Part shown: in pieces, positions 9,883 to 21,166 of the stretch
How the letters are laid out: every line of letters starts with the position of its first letter
Numbering within the stretch: position 1 is the first letter of the stretch
Assembly: GCA_006384855.1 (NCBI GenBank)
Contig: VCJN01001631.1
Location: forward strand, 55,943 to 119,942
Source of the DNA: Tetraselmis striata
Taxonomy: Eukaryota > Chlorophyta > Chlorodendrophyceae > Chlorodendrales > Chlorodendraceae
DNA length: 64,000 nt
Direction of reading: 5' to 3'
The notes under the pieces: generated by a model
Seen by the model: the letters and a program-made list of their open reading frames with translations, nothing else
Database searches by the model: none
What the model was told of the DNA's origin: nothing
Translations under genes and position numbers: made by a program

Positions 9883-12045
9883 GGTTTGGTTACACGGCTT
9901 GGTTACACGGGTTTGGTTCACATCGTTTTTTACATATGCGCTTTGACGTATGCGCAAGGGCTTTAACATATGCGCAATACAAACAGAACTAACAGCAACT
10001 GTGAAAGGTTGCCAGCGAAAGAGAGACGTAGTGCTGAAACCAAGGTCGAGCAGGAGGCCAGGGAGCCAAGAACCAAGGAAGAGCCAAGGGAACCACGAAG
10101 TCGCCAAGCTGCCAGGAACCAAAGGGTCAAGGGAAGCACTGAAGCCAAGGAACGACCAGAAAGACCGAAAGGGGAACATGAAACCAATGGGGACCACCGC
10201 CCCGGGTAGGCCATCAGCCCGCGACGAGTACGCTTGCAACCAATGACCCGGGCCATAGCAACACATGCCGACGAGTAGCGACGCGACGCAGGCGCAGGAG
10301 CACCATCAGGTGCCGCGCGCGCGGCTGCGACCCCGCCACGAACGTTGTCTGCATGTGCCATGTTGATGAGCAAGCAAGGAGAAACGGCGGCGCCACGCGG
10401 ACAAGAGCTGGCCGATTTTTCGGCCAGTGTGTGTGTGTGTGGCTAGCTTTCGCGAGCTCCACCGAGAAAGCCTCAGCGTGCGGGGCCAGCGAGCCGAACT
10501 CGGAAACGGCGAAAGGAACAAAGCGAAGCATGCCGGCGGCGTTTCGGACACCCTCGTCATACTTTTGGATTTTGTGGCGCTCTGCAGCCCGCAATGCAGT
10601 CGTTGGATCCGAGCTTGACACGCCGAGGATAGGGGCAATGGTGGTATCGACAGCAACCGTGTTCCCGCGGATACCACCATACCCAAAAAGCCCAACATCG
10701 ATCGGCCGGCCGGCCGTCGCTGCCCTTTGGAAGAGAAACACGCACCGACGGGTCCGTGAGGATCTGGACACCCACGCCCAAGGCGGACTTCAGGTCGTGG
10801 CAAACGTCGGAAATACCATGTGCCGCCCACTCGTGTGCGGCGTGATTGGAGTTGCCCCCAGAGCAACGTGCCACGTGATCAGCGTACGCGACCGCCCAAG
10901 CTTAAGGAGTGAATTCCACGCCAACTTCCTCTAAACGGGCCACCATGCCTTGTACCAAGACGGAGCAAAAAGCACAAGGGCTTGGCTCGCCGAGGCGGGA
11001 GAGGACAGGAGCCGCCGGAAGGCCAAATGGGCGTCAAGCGGCAACGCGGAACATGGAATCGTAGTACTGAGAAGAACGCTCACGGACTTCACCAAGGCGA
11101 CCCTCACTTGGAGGATCAGTCACCATGATCGTTGTCGCATCGCGTCAGAGGCCCCGGAAGCGGTTAATGTCAAGGCCGCTTGTAGGCATACGCGCAGCAA
11201 GCTTTGCGAAGCGGACTGTGTGAATGCGGTGGCTCAGGGTTTCCTAGACTTTCCGAATGGAGTGCAAGGGGAAGTCCGAGTAATGCGGGATAGCCTGGAG
11301 GTCGGCCGCCGAGCGCATCGCAGACGCTGGCTCAACCCCAGCGGCCGGGCAACCGGCACAGGCAACGTGAGAGCGCTTGGAGGGGAGCAACTTTAGGGCA
11401 GAGGCCAACGGCCCCGCTAGATCCTCGAGCACCGCGTCTCCACACTCGTCAACGACACGGGTATGAGCAGCGCGAAGCTCGGCAGCCCACATCGGCGCCG
11501 ACACGTTGGCGCCGGCATCGGGCTCCAACGATGGGGTGGCCAAAGCCTGGTGAATCGAGGACGCCCCAACAAGGTAGAGGCTATGAGGGCTGGATACGCC
11601 TGGCGGCTTGGAAAGGGAACGCGCCGGCGTCGCTCAGGGTGGCGTGTCGAGCACGGAGGAAAGTCACAGCTTGGCCAACCACAAGGGCGGCAGCGCCGAT
11701 GTGGGAGACATCTGCGATAAATACATTATCGCCGATGCCGAGGCCCCCAAATTGGACCGGGAGGGACAGCTGCGTGCGCATGCTGGAGGGCGTATCCAAG
11801 AGGTCGGGCTAACACCCCAAATGCCGTCCAGCGTTGAAAACGCGGCGGCGTCCGCATATTCAAAGAAGGACGTAGTAGTGTCGCCATACCCCTCAGAGCG
11901 ACCCAAGCCCCCATGCGCGGAGCGGAGGTGGTGGCCAAAACGACGGCCGCAAACTTGCAGCAAACGAGTAGCAGTGTGGGAGTGGAAGTGGTCGGCCAAA
12001 CCGATAGCCGGGAGCCGGGAGGGTTTGGTTACACGACGCAAGTGC
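9883..12045 (-). mobile_element. decayed reverse-transcriptase retroelement, 3' half
   Basis: The minus strand carries frameshifted pieces of one polyprotein in the expected order. First comes an RT-thumb-like segment with LSLPVQFGGLGIG (about 11760-11800). Then a region at about 11250-11540 matches the connecting segment. Next is a His-rich/Cys stretch (about 10800-10870), followed by a restriction-nuclease-like domain (10450-10740). The word GGTTTGGTTACACG occurs at both edges (about 9888-9930, twice, and about 12023-12036). This may be a terminal repeat or target duplication, which I use as tentative boundaries. Order and words match the large class of green-algal RT elements with a C-terminal nuclease; no intact frame remains. 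Confidence 0.55.
10414..10870 (-). pseudogene. PD-(D/E)xK-type endonuclease domain of the retroelement
   Basis: In the minus-strand frame I see GRPIDVGLFG, then a TVAVD beta-strand, then ERHKIQKY and FVPFAVSEFG. The spacing P-x-D ... V-D ... K fits the restriction-like endonuclease fold that some non-LTR elements use for target cleavage. An upstream HAAHEWAAHGISDVCHDL segment, in another frame, corresponds to the usual Cys/His module before it. The frame is broken between the two, so this is a remnant. The family assignment rests on motif spacing only. Confidence 0.45.
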
Positions 12046-12132
12046 TAAACCCATCACGCAAGTGCTAAGGATTACTCGCCGACATGTTTCCTTGCCGATG
12101 CGCGATAAAAAAAGCAGCTCTGATGATACGTC

Positions 12133-12940
12133 CATCTAATCCTCAAACTTTATGGGATTTCCTCCTTTCCTAATAACCGCTTTTCATCCGGCTGCACGAG
12201 CTGCTAAGTGGTACGGGTTACTAGTTCACCCGTCGCGCCCCTTATTTGTGTGCAGCCAAGAGTAGACATAAAAGCAGCCAAAACAGCTGCCATGCCAAAC
12301 TTCCAGTTTCGTTGTGTTACACACAACGATTAACTGTCCCGTAACATGTTGCGGGCAAGGTCATAGGTTGGTTTAGACCACACCCGGCTCACTATCCGTG
12401 TGTGTTATTCTCATCCATACGCCCGTGCGTCACCGTGCCAGATGGGGAAGACCTTGTCGCCGAGTTGACGCTCGAATCGCTTCAAACAAACATGCAAGCC
12501 TAGTCTATCTGCATTGCTGCTAGAACTCACACCGTCGATGGCCCAATTGACAGCTCATGGACGCGGTGTGGATGGAGCACATGGCTCTGGCTCCGAGCAG
12601 CGCGGCACGGGGCCGCAGCCAACATGCAACGGGGGAGCCGCAGAGCGCCCCGACTTACTAGCGCCGGCCCAGAGCGGACAGGTCGGTGCAAAATCCGTGA
12701 GTGACGAGGAGGACTATAGACGAGACATACCTCGCGGTGCCACAGCTAATGCAGAGAGCAAAGCCTAATTCTGAAGACTTTCGACCGGTCTGTAGGGTGC
12801 CCAAGCTCTTCCATTTGCCAACCGACCCGACGAACGACTCACTACATACCTCAAGCAGGACGACCGGCGTTTGCCGGAACGTGAGGAGTACATTTGGATG
12901 ACGTATTTTGGGGCTCACACTGCATGCAGAGCGCGGAATC
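12133..12940 (+). mobile_element. decayed second copy of the tyrosine-recombinase element
   Basis: It starts with a diverged A repeat (12133-12345): the words atgggatttcc, gtggtacggg, gagtagacataaaagcagcc and cttccagtttcg correspond in order to A1 read on its own strand. The leader (gcgggcaaggtcat, gaccacacccggctc) and the gag-like coding sequence follow, interrupted by frameshifts and stops. Similarity stops near 12940, within the gag-like frame, so the recombinase is missing. Orientation is opposite to the copy at 1568-4767. There are many substitutions, so this insertion is much older. Confidence 0.75.
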
Positions 12941-13530
12941 TGAGCGAGGCTGGCTCTTTTCTGTGCGTGAGTGTAGAGGCTGAGGGTGAGGCGAAAAGGA
13001 GATGGAAATAAAGAAGTTATTACAAGCGCTGAGGCTCTCCGCGACAAGCGTACCCCGATCTCCGAGCTCCGAGCGAGCTCCGAGCTCCACCGTGTGCCCC
13101 AAACTCCCGGCTCCGAGCTCAGGTGCGCGCAGCACGCTAATGAGACTCCTATGCACGAAGAGCGCATACCTAGATTATCTGAGTGACCTTGTCAGGAATA
13201 CTATATCTGCATTGCATGTCTGCCATCAACACTCCCCTCCGAATGTTGCGATAGGAGACATGTAACAACGCTGCAAGGCAAGCATGTTCTAGTCAGCATA
13301 CGTTGTCTCAGCTCCCGATCTTGCCTCTGGCGGAAGTCCTTGCATGCGTGGCTAGTGTCGCCGCGGGGATGGCACCGATTGTGTCAGCACCATGTGATGT
13401 TGTGGCCGCAGTCGACACGCCCCGTGCGCCGTCATCGCGTCGCATGGCGTGCATCGTCTACCACACCCCGTCGCCAGCTGGACACCCGCTGCGTAATTCG
13501 ATTACGCAGGGTCGCTCGTCTTGGGCAGCC
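12941..13530. other. no gene recognised
   Basis: I see no domain and no repeat here apart from GAGCTCCGAGCT-type short repeats near 13060-13125. Confidence 0.5.
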
Positions 13531-13537
13531 CACCCAC

Positions 13538-13938
13538 TTGACGCACAACGCATCTCGTGGTGAGCATAACGTTTTCTCACGCTGGGATTGTGCGCAACTG
13601 CGGGTGTCGTTGGTGCAGCAACGGTTGCCGCCTCGCCATATCCCGTCGCGGTGTTCATGCTATTGGTCGACACCGATTGGCCTCCCACACATGAGCCGGC
13701 CGCGAACCCGCCCACTACATGAGCTGCCCGTCGGGGGTAACTTCACCCACTGGACGCACCAAGCGTCTCGTGGTGACCGTCACGTTTTCTCACTATGGGT
13801 TGTGCGCAACGGAGGTTGTCGATGGTACAACGGCGGCAGCATCATGCTCGCCACATCCCGTTGCGGTTTTGACGCTAGTGGTCGCCGTCGACTCGCCTCC
13901 CGCACATGACCCAGCCGCTAATCCACCCACTACAAGGT
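13538..13938 (+). repeat. imperfect tandem duplication of about 200 bp
   Basis: Copy 1 (about 13538-13725) and copy 2 (about 13750-13938) align along their length: catctcgtggtgagc / cgtctcgtggtgacc, cgttttctcac in both, then tgtgcgcaac, ccgtcgcggt / ccgttgcggt, cacatgagcc / cacatgaccc, and cccactac at both ends. In one frame the copies encode similar words (GLCAT, PHPVAV or PYPVAV, PAANPPTT), but stops interrupt copy 1. No known protein is recognised. A weaker third copy may precede at 13325-13500. Confidence 0.7.
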
Positions 13939-15153
13939 ACACCGTATCGCCCCGCTCTAGCCTCCAACTTCGTTTGTCCCTGGGCCGCGTGTCGTCTCTA
14001 CGCTCATTGGCGGCTACATGCACCTATCTTTACGACTTGGCGGTCGGAAACCTCAACTGCGACACCGTACGTAACAGCCAAAGGGGAACAACCGAAATGA
14101 CGGCATGATCGGCGCGATATGGAGACGCATTTAAGAGGTCCTCGCGCATGGGAGCTTTTGCGGAGTGACAATTTCTATGCCCTATCATGCGTCCCACCCA
14201 CTACAATGAGTTGGTTGGCTGGCATGCCTGAGTAGGGGAATCTTTGACATGCCATCGAATGCCACCATTTTCTACAAATGGTAAGCTAATGAGCGGACTC
14301 ATGACCTACTCAAGAGCTTTTGAGCCCGCCATTTAGATTTAAATTCCAATAAAACGGCGAATTGTTGTGAATTCCCGCGTGATTGCAAGATTTTTGCTCG
14401 TTGCAGGGCGCCGAACTGCCAGTTTGCGAATGTCCCCTAGCCCCCTAGCTGACCATAGCGGACGTTAACCCATGGAGCACCGAGCACGGGGTGGGTGGCT
14501 AACACTACTACATGTATCGCGACGACCATGGGGAAAAACACGGTTCTTTATGTTCAAATGCCGGCCTGCCGGGCGCTCAAACCGGCCACCACCCGTTTTC
14601 CATCACGTTACACTGATGTTGCCAATTCACACGTGCCGCACCGCACACCGTCGTATTGACCCTAGCACACCGTGCCATGCATAGAATAATAATGATATAA
14701 TATATGAATCTTGTTTATACAATGCATGTAGCGCTAGCGCTGGTTATCTTCTACGCCTGCCCTGGTCTGCTGCGTCGCAAAAAAATGCTGTTTTTTTTTT
14801 TTTTTTAACAGCAGCAGCAGCAGCAGCGCCATGCGTGCGCGACGCAGCGGTCTTGATTCGTCCGCCCAGCACTTCTTGATCGGCTGATGTGTTGTCTCGT
14901 CAGCTATGTCGGGAACCACAGCGGGCGGGCCCACCGGACCGAGTGACCGACACGCAGGAAAACAGCAGCGGAGATTTTTTGGACGGCAGTGCGTAGGCGT
15001 CTGGCCTGACTTTCAAACTGCAGCGGTGACCAGCGCCAATTCTCTGCCCGCACGTGCTGCAAACATAATATTTACACACGAGCGGCGACCGAACAGTTGG
15101 AGAGGCGGGTTGCGGCACGCTGATAGCGAAGCATTGGTTCCAGCCCAACCACC
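13939..15153. other. intergenic upstream of the EEF2KMT-like gene
   Basis: No gene is recognised. It contains the T-run and CAG repeat listed separately and presumably the promoter of the following gene. Confidence 0.5.
14790..14826. repeat. poly(T) tract and (CAG)6 repeat
   Basis: A T run of about 17-18 nt is followed directly by six CAG/GCA units ending at 14826. Confidence 0.9.
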
Positions 15154-16901
15154 ATGCTCGGTGATGCCGCAGAGGCACTGCCCACATGGCGGCTCTTTCT
15201 CGCTTTCGTGCAGGGGAAGGCGGCCTCCGAGGTAACCCCCTTCCCCCCCGCGCGCGCGCCCCTATGGCCTTGGAGCAGCCGAGCAGCGCTGGCTTGCCCC
15301 GCACCTGCTGGATTGCTCCTTGACCGCTTGCTCTCCTAAGCGAGTGGCCTGGACAATCCACCTTTCTGTCCGGGGGGCATATCGGTGGCGATGTCTTGAT
15401 CATCGCCAATGCACCAAGCAAGACTGCTGCCCCAGGTGGTCAGCATAGCCAGGTCACTGGGCGGAGGCGCCGTGACGCCCACAGCGCAGCAGGCCTTCCT
15501 GGACACTTGCCTACGGCATCCGCTGGTGCAGGCGCACCCGGTCTCGGATAAGCAGTGTGGGCGTGTGCTCAAGCTGCTGTTTGCGGCAGCCGAGGCGGAC
15601 GGGCAGGAGGTGCTGGACCACCTAGCGGAGGAGGTCTGCCTGCGGGCGGCGGCAGGCGCGTCACGCCTATATCCTACCTGCGCACCAGCATGCAAAGGCA
15701 GTAGCAATGCTGACACCCAGTTTTGGTGATGCAGGCGAGGTGGGCGGCTGGGGGCACAAGACGTTTGCCTACTTGCCCCATGGCACCATGGAGGATGTAG
15801 CAAGCCAAAACAGCGCCGAGTTCATTAATGCCGTAGTAGCATCTGGCGGGGCGCCGGCTGCGCCGCGCGGCGACGGCAGCTGCGGCCTGATCACGCTGCA
15901 CCTCTCGGACAACCTATTCGAGGGTAGCACCGGCTGCCACGAGTGGGAGGCTGGCTTCCTGCTGGCGGAGATTGTCCTCAATAACCCCGAGATTGTCCGC
16001 GGTAATGCCCCCGCCCTCCTGCTCCGCTCATGCAAATGTACCGCATACGCATCCTGACGGCGTTCGTGCAATGCCGAATTGCTGCTCAAGGCATGCATTG
16101 TGACAATGATATGTTAAGCATGCATGCGTCAGCGCAACAGTTGAGCCGGTGCTGTGGGCCTGAAGGGGTACATGTCGGGGTGCGGCTCGTGCGCAGGCCG
16201 GCGCTGCCTGGAGATTGGCTGTGGCGCAGGCGTTGTCGGCATCTGCCTCGCTCGTGCCGGCGCTGGCAGCATAGTGTGCACTGACGGCGACATGCGGACG
16301 GTCGAGAACTGCCGGCGGAATATGGCGACTAATGGCGTGCCGGTGGCAGCAGATTCAGAGGTGTGCTCCACCGGCATCCCGATCAGATGGCAGGCCCTCA
16401 AAACAATATAATCCTGGGTGGCTGTGTCGGGGTGCGGTGCGAGTGCTGCATGGCATGCAAATACTTGTTCAAGCATACACACGTGCTTATACCAACGCAA
16501 TGTGCAGTGGGGAGGGGAGCGCTGTCTGCCTCTTGCTCAGCAGCGGTTTTGATGTGCAGGGCCGGCACCGCTGCGAGCAGCTGCTGTGGGAGTGCGGCTG
16601 GGGAGGAGAGGCGCCAGAGGTTGTGCTTGGCGCGGACCTGCTGTACGACCCGGGCATAATTCCCGCGCTCGTGGCGCTGCTGCATGGCCTCCTACGTGCA
16701 GGCGCGCAAGCCTACATCGCCACGACGCTGCGCAATGCCACGACGGTGGAGGCCTTTGTGGAAGCTGCCTGTGGCGCGGGCCTAGCAGTGGAGGATGCGA
16801 CCCAGGAGCTGCAGCGGCGGCGGGACATTGGGTTCCAGGCGTGCGATGTACTTGAGAACCGAGCCGCTGTGCGAGTGCACCGCTTGTGGTTAAGAGAATG
16901 A
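15154..16901 (+). CDS. EEF2KMT: FAM86/EEF2KMT-type protein-lysine methyltransferase, 5 exons
   Basis: Exons: 15154-15231, 15436-15655, 15735-16001, 16197-16360, 16560-16901, giving 356 aa. The N-terminal FAM86-like helix region includes CLRHPLVQAHP. FEGSTGCHEWEAGF corresponds to the conserved 'G..tWdaa..La' region of this family. CLEIGCGAGVVGI is the SAM-binding motif I, followed by the acidic CTDGD loop. VVLGADLLYDPGII is the post-I D-x-x-Y motif of METTL21-like seven-beta-strand enzymes. The family trimethylates a lysine of elongation factor 2 in the cytoplasm (established for the human and yeast proteins); the substrate here is inferred. Intron 2 fits best with a GC donor; an alternative is a GT donor at 15633 with an acceptor at 15740. 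The gene is convergent with the SEC-C gene, 95 bp away. Confidence 0.85.
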
Positions 16902-16996
16902 GCTTTGCTCTCCCCCTTCTCTCCGGCGGCTGGGTAACAATCACGCCGTAGGATTACATTGGTGCGGGGCAAACACAAAGGTGGCTGGCAGCCTTG

Positions 16997-17841
16997 TTAC
17001 TGCCCCTCATGCAGCACCTCCCCGCCCATGTATAGCCAGCGAGCGCCCTCGTCCGAGTTGCGCACGTAGCGTGCGGTCTCGCGGAACGTCAGCTCCTGCG
17101 CCCCCTGCGCTCGAAAGCCCTTTTGCCCCGTCACTCGGTACGCGACCTCGATCTTTACCTCCGCCCAACGCGACCCGTTAGCCTCCTCGCCCTCTGTCTG
17201 CTCCTGCACTACAAGCCGCTGGAAGTCGACCGTACGGCACGTCGCTCGCACATCCTCCTCCAGGGTGCTTGACACTTCACCGTCTGGGGTCCGGCTGCCC
17301 TCGAATGAAGGGTTCTCCGGGTGCGTCGTCTCGCACACGTATGGCACCAGCTTCTTCACGTAGGCGCTGAACCTGACGCCCCAGAACGGTGCAAAGTATT
17401 AGGCTGCCTGGCTTTCCAAGTATTGGTCGCGGGGGGAGGAAATGGCAGGGGCAGGGGCATATGCATGTAACTTGCCGCGTGTTGCTATCACCTGGCCTTC
17501 ATCATGGCCTCCGCGCTGGGCTCGAGCTCCTCCCCGGAGTGGTAGCGCCCGCAGCACTCGTCATAGTGCACCATCGAGCCGCAAGGGCAGCGGTCGCGCG
17601 CGCGCACCTTGCTCGCGCTTTTCCCACCGCGCCCGCGCCGGCGTAAGCCCAGGCCCGCCGCGACATGTAGCACCCCGCGCTCGCGCCGCGACCACCCCGT
17701 CGCGGCGCCGCCGTCGGCCCCACGGGGCGCTGCCAGTGTATGGGCCATAGGTGGGTAGGCGCGCGGAGCGGTGGCGGTAGCCACGCGGGCGCCCTTCGCC
17801 GCGCCTATCCAAGCTGCGGCACTACTCGTTGCCGCCGGCAT
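16997..17841 (-). CDS. SEC-C motif / YchJ-like (UPF0225) protein, 2 exons
   Basis: Exon 1 is 17841-17492 and exon 2 is 17372-16997. The GT-AG intron is 119 bp and phase-consistent. The first 85 residues are Ala/Arg-rich and look like a plastid transit peptide. CPCGSMVHYDECCGRYHSG is the zinc-binding SEC-C motif at the start of the YchJ domain. EAMMKARFSAYV and then ETTHPEN follow, as in bacterial YchJ and its plant homologues, and the C-terminal part has the alternating beta-strand pattern of the NTF2-like fold (RWLYMGGEVLHEG at the end). Length is about 241 aa. The biochemical function of the family is not established. A cyanobacterial or plastid origin is plausible but inferred. The ATG at 17841 was chosen because the preceding frame continues without a better start. 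Confidence 0.85.
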
Positions 17842-18193
17842 GCTGACGACTACAGGTAGCTTAGGGCACAATGCGGCAGACAACCCCCGTCCGAGGCCGC
17901 GGCGTTGATGCCGCTCCACGTAGCTGGTGCGCGAGATTCCAAATAAGCGGGCGGACCTGCGTAGCTGGGGGCAGGCTCGAGGAAGCGCCTCCCAGCAACG
18001 TATGCTCGGGGCTGAAAGGTACTGGTCAGCGCGGCTGTTACGCATGCTGGACGGCAGCAGATTTCTATCCGGTTACCGGCGGCGTGCATGCTGCTGGCCT
18101 GGTGCTGCTGCTCTGACGACGCGGACGCACTACCGCCGCCGCCGCCGCCAAGGACTGCATCAGTACCGTAGTGCTATACGTGATTCGAATCGT
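17842..18193. other. intergenic
   Basis: Upstream region of the SEC-C gene; it contains a short CCG-rich repeat near 18130-18150. No gene is seen. Confidence 0.5.
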
Positions 18194-18460
18194 TGTTAAG
18201 TATTAACTGAGGTTAGAAAACGACAACGGAGTGATGCCCCAATCCTATAGCGGTGCCAGCCCTAGTCGGCCGTGTGCAATCGGCGCCACGATGCTCCGGA
18301 AATTTCCGGAATCTTCCTGCGCCGATTTGTACGTCGGCCGCCGGCATCCCCGGCACCGGAGGGTTGGTGGCAGCAGCTCTAGACCCTTCAACAGCACTGG
18401 CTATTTAGGCGGGACACGGACTCGGCACAGTCCATCCCTGTTGCTGTTGCTTGCGCAACA
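18194..18460 (+). repeat. left LTR of the small element
   Basis: Pairs with 19341-19607. Its end has a short palindrome, TGTTGC-TTGC-GCAACA. Confidence 0.8.
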
Positions 18461-19340
18461 GACAATCGCACGGTGCTCTGCGCCGTGAGGGACCGTGTGC
18501 TCGGCATCATCGGTGCACGTTAAACCTCCGCAGCGATGGCGTTCCGCTGCTAGGTTGTTCATGGGCCGCCCAATCGCGCAGAGCGGGCGTGCCAGCCGCG
18601 CCGGCCCGTATGGCGTGGCACGCCCGGCGCTTTTCCCATCGCGCGCCGGCCCCGCGTTGCTCGCCCGCCAGCGTGACGTCCGACACTCCTGTGGTATCAG
18701 CCGTCCATGGTGCTTGCAGCCCGGATCCCTCCGACCTCTGCTTGCCTTCGGCGTGGCGGGAGTCCGTCACCCTTGCGCGAGACGACACCCGAGTTGTTAC
18801 CCTGCTGACATCCCGGCGCGTCGTGCGCTGATCTGCCGGGTTTTTACTACTGCTTCCGACGTGTGGCGCCGCCGGAGCTTTCGTCTAAAATTACTGGCCA
18901 CCTTATCGCGCGCGACGTGTCACTGGAGCGCTACTCGAGCGCCTCGTGGTGGAAACGTTGGAGAGGGGGCCGAATCGCATCTGCTTGCGCGTGTCGTCGC
19001 GACACTACGGTCCCTGCGTGAGCCTGGCGTCCCGCGTTCGCCTGCACGATCGGCTCCGCGGCGCTTCCGATGCGTCGCGCGAGCCGTGCTCGTTGTTCGG
19101 CAAGTGGAGCGTCCGCAGCTTGCGCACAAGCGATGGACGGGGGAGCGTGGAGACAGCCGCCGCTCGTGTGGCCGGCCCGCGCATCCGTCGGTGTGTTGTT
19201 TGTTCTCAAACACCGGCCTAGCGGGCACGTGGGAAGCGCGCGCCGCCAGGCCGCTGTGGCCTTCGGCTTCCTTGGCAAAACTGGCTGTGCCTCCCTCTGC
19301 CCAGTGCCTACCTGCCTGCTCATGGAAGTAGTTTAATCGT

Positions 19341-19607
19341 TGTTAAGTATTAACTGAGGTTAGAAAACGACAACGGAGTGATGCCCCAATCCTATAGCGG
19401 TGCCAGCCCTAGTCGGCCGTGTGCAATCGGCGCCACGATGCTCCGGAAATTTCCGGAATCTTCCTGCGCCGATTCGTACGTCGGCCGCCGGCATCCCCGG
19501 CACCGGAGGGTTGGTGGCAGCAGCTCTAGACCCTTCAACATCACTGGCTATTTAGGCGGGACACGGACTCGGCACAGTCCATCCCTTTTGCTGTTGCTTG
19601 CGCAACA
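19341..19607 (+). repeat. right LTR of the small element
   Basis: Pairs with 18194-18460. The differences seen are at 'gattCgtacg', 'caaCaTcac' and 'cccTtttgc'. Confidence 0.8.
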
Positions 19608-20149
19608 CCCACCCTCCACTCCCATCCTGGTTGTCTTGCCAGGCCTCAGCGCCGATGTAATTCACCGACACTGGTCCTTTGTAACTATCAGCAGATTAAT
19701 TTTTGTACAGGCTGCTCGTCGGCCTCCGGCAGCCTCGCAGCGCGGACCTCAGACGATAGATGATAATGCTGATGTTCTTTCTTATTATACGTATGTACAG
19801 CGTAATATTAAAAATAACCCGAGCTATTCAAATCGCGAATTTGTTGACGACGAAATTCAGGACGTATCATGCTGATATCGTTAGTCGCTACATGAGCTAG
19901 CAGGTGCAAAAGGCGATCAGGAGACCACCCGAAAAAGGCAATAGAAAACGTCCACTACAGCAATTGCGCGGTGGAAGCAGCACCAGAAGAGGGTGCGGAA
20001 TGAGCAGCCACGGGCAGACGCATCAGACTTGGCTCTCTGCACTCCGGGAGAGAGGATGCCGTCCAAGGTACCAAAGCCCGCAAGGTGAGACTCGGTGCAA
20101 CAACCCCGGCCGCGTGCGCGACATGTGATGGCGGAACTCAGCGGGATGG
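19608..20149. other. no gene recognised
   Basis: AT-richer stretch (about 19750-19870) followed by retroelement-like flank. No domain is seen. Confidence 0.5.
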
Positions 20150-21166
20150 CTAGCAACAAAGTTTCGAAGAGCTTGGACAGACTGACCACGAAGGAAGCAT
20201 GAAGTCGGGGCGGTAGGACCGCAAGTTGCGCACAACAAGTAACATCGCGAAGATGTAGACCGCCGTTAAAGCGGATTTTCCGAGGCGGCCGCGGTCCTTA
20301 ACCACAAAAGGGTAGTACAGGTGAATAACCTGCACCGGGGCGGAAGACGCCCGGTCCGCCGCGCAGCTTTTTGTGCTCCGCTTCGGTCGCCGCGTTCCCC
20401 GGGGTGCACCAGCCGGGGTCGTTGCCCCAAGTGGGGGTCGTGGAGGACACGCACGCGAAATCGATCATGTATCGCACGCGCCCCCCCCCCCCCCCCCCCC
20501 CCCCCGCCGCCCCCGCCAGCGTCAAATCTGACGGCCGCGAGCGGTCCGTTGGGCGCAGCCCGCTCGTCTCAAGGGTCAAGTCGCCGACACCCGAGTGGTC
20601 CCGGTAGAGCACCCGCTTCAATCGCCACGGAAGCCCACAGTTTTTCAAAGCGATATGCATGCGTTGCTTGTAGTTCGGAACGGGGCAGATGGGCAGATGA
20701 TCCACCTGGCGCCGAAATCCGTGGCGTTCCGGCTCGAGCCATCCGTTGAGCGAAGCCATAAGGGGTCAATACCACACGTGGGGCCATGGCATGTGACAAG
20801 CGAGGAACCCCTGCGCGGGCGAAGGCCTAGCACCAGCGCAATGGCGGCCGAATAAGCAGCATGGCGAATCTTGCGGGCTGACTCGTGATCCCATTGGAAA
20901 AGCGATAGGGAGCCCGGCCCGCACGCGTTGTACAAGCGCATGGCATCAAGTCGCGAGGCCGCGGCACCCATACCCTGGAAGCCAAGAGCGAGGGCCACGA
21001 AGTCACGCAAGCGAATCGCACGGATGTGATGGCGTTGGACAACCATGGTCGTCGTGGGTTGATCATCGGAGGCATCACCCGTACCCGTACCCAAGGGCGG
21101 AGCTATAGTACCGCGTGGCTGCGGTTCTAGTAGGGAAAGAGTTGCCACTGATGGAGGGGGGTGCAT
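20150..21166 (-). mobile_element. second decayed RT retroelement with nuclease domain
   Basis: In the minus-strand frame from 21166 there is an RT-thumb-like segment (about 21030-20830) with DAMRLYNACGPGS. This is followed, in shifted frames, by NYKQRMHIALKNCG, RPSDLTLAG, a C-run that breaks the frame (20481-20505), MIDFACVSS, TEAEHKK and HLYYPFVVKDRGRLG down to 20150. P-S-D ... I-D-F ... E-x-x-K fits a PD-(D/E)xK nuclease. The organisation parallels the remnant at 9883-12045 but the sequences differ, so it is a different family member. Several frameshifts are present, so it is non-functional. Confidence 0.55.
20481..20505. repeat. poly(C) run inside the retroelement remnant
   Basis: A 25-nt C run between two blocks of the nuclease-like domain. 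The blocks on either side read on as one domain, so the run is probably an insertion or expansion within former coding sequence. Confidence 0.85.

Larger units (their letters stand above)
18194..19607 (+). mobile_element. small LTR-flanked element (TRIM/LARD-like)
   Basis: Two direct repeats of 267 bp (18194-18460 and 19341-19607) begin TGTTAAG and end GCAACA, the TG...CA ends of LTRs. I count three mismatches between them. They enclose 880 bp without any recognisable gag, protease, RT or integrase. A frame of 278 codons (18495-19331) spans the interior but is Arg/Ala-rich, matches no family I know and may be chance in GC-rich DNA. No convincing target-site duplication, primer-binding site or polypurine tract is visible. 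This fits a non-autonomous LTR element mobilised in trans (inference). Strand is assigned arbitrarily. Confidence 0.65.

Noticed and set aside
18495..19331. 278-codon frame in the small LTR element as an envelope or gag gene
   Set aside because: No motif, Arg/Ala-rich composition expected of GC-rich noncoding DNA; kept only as a note under the element.
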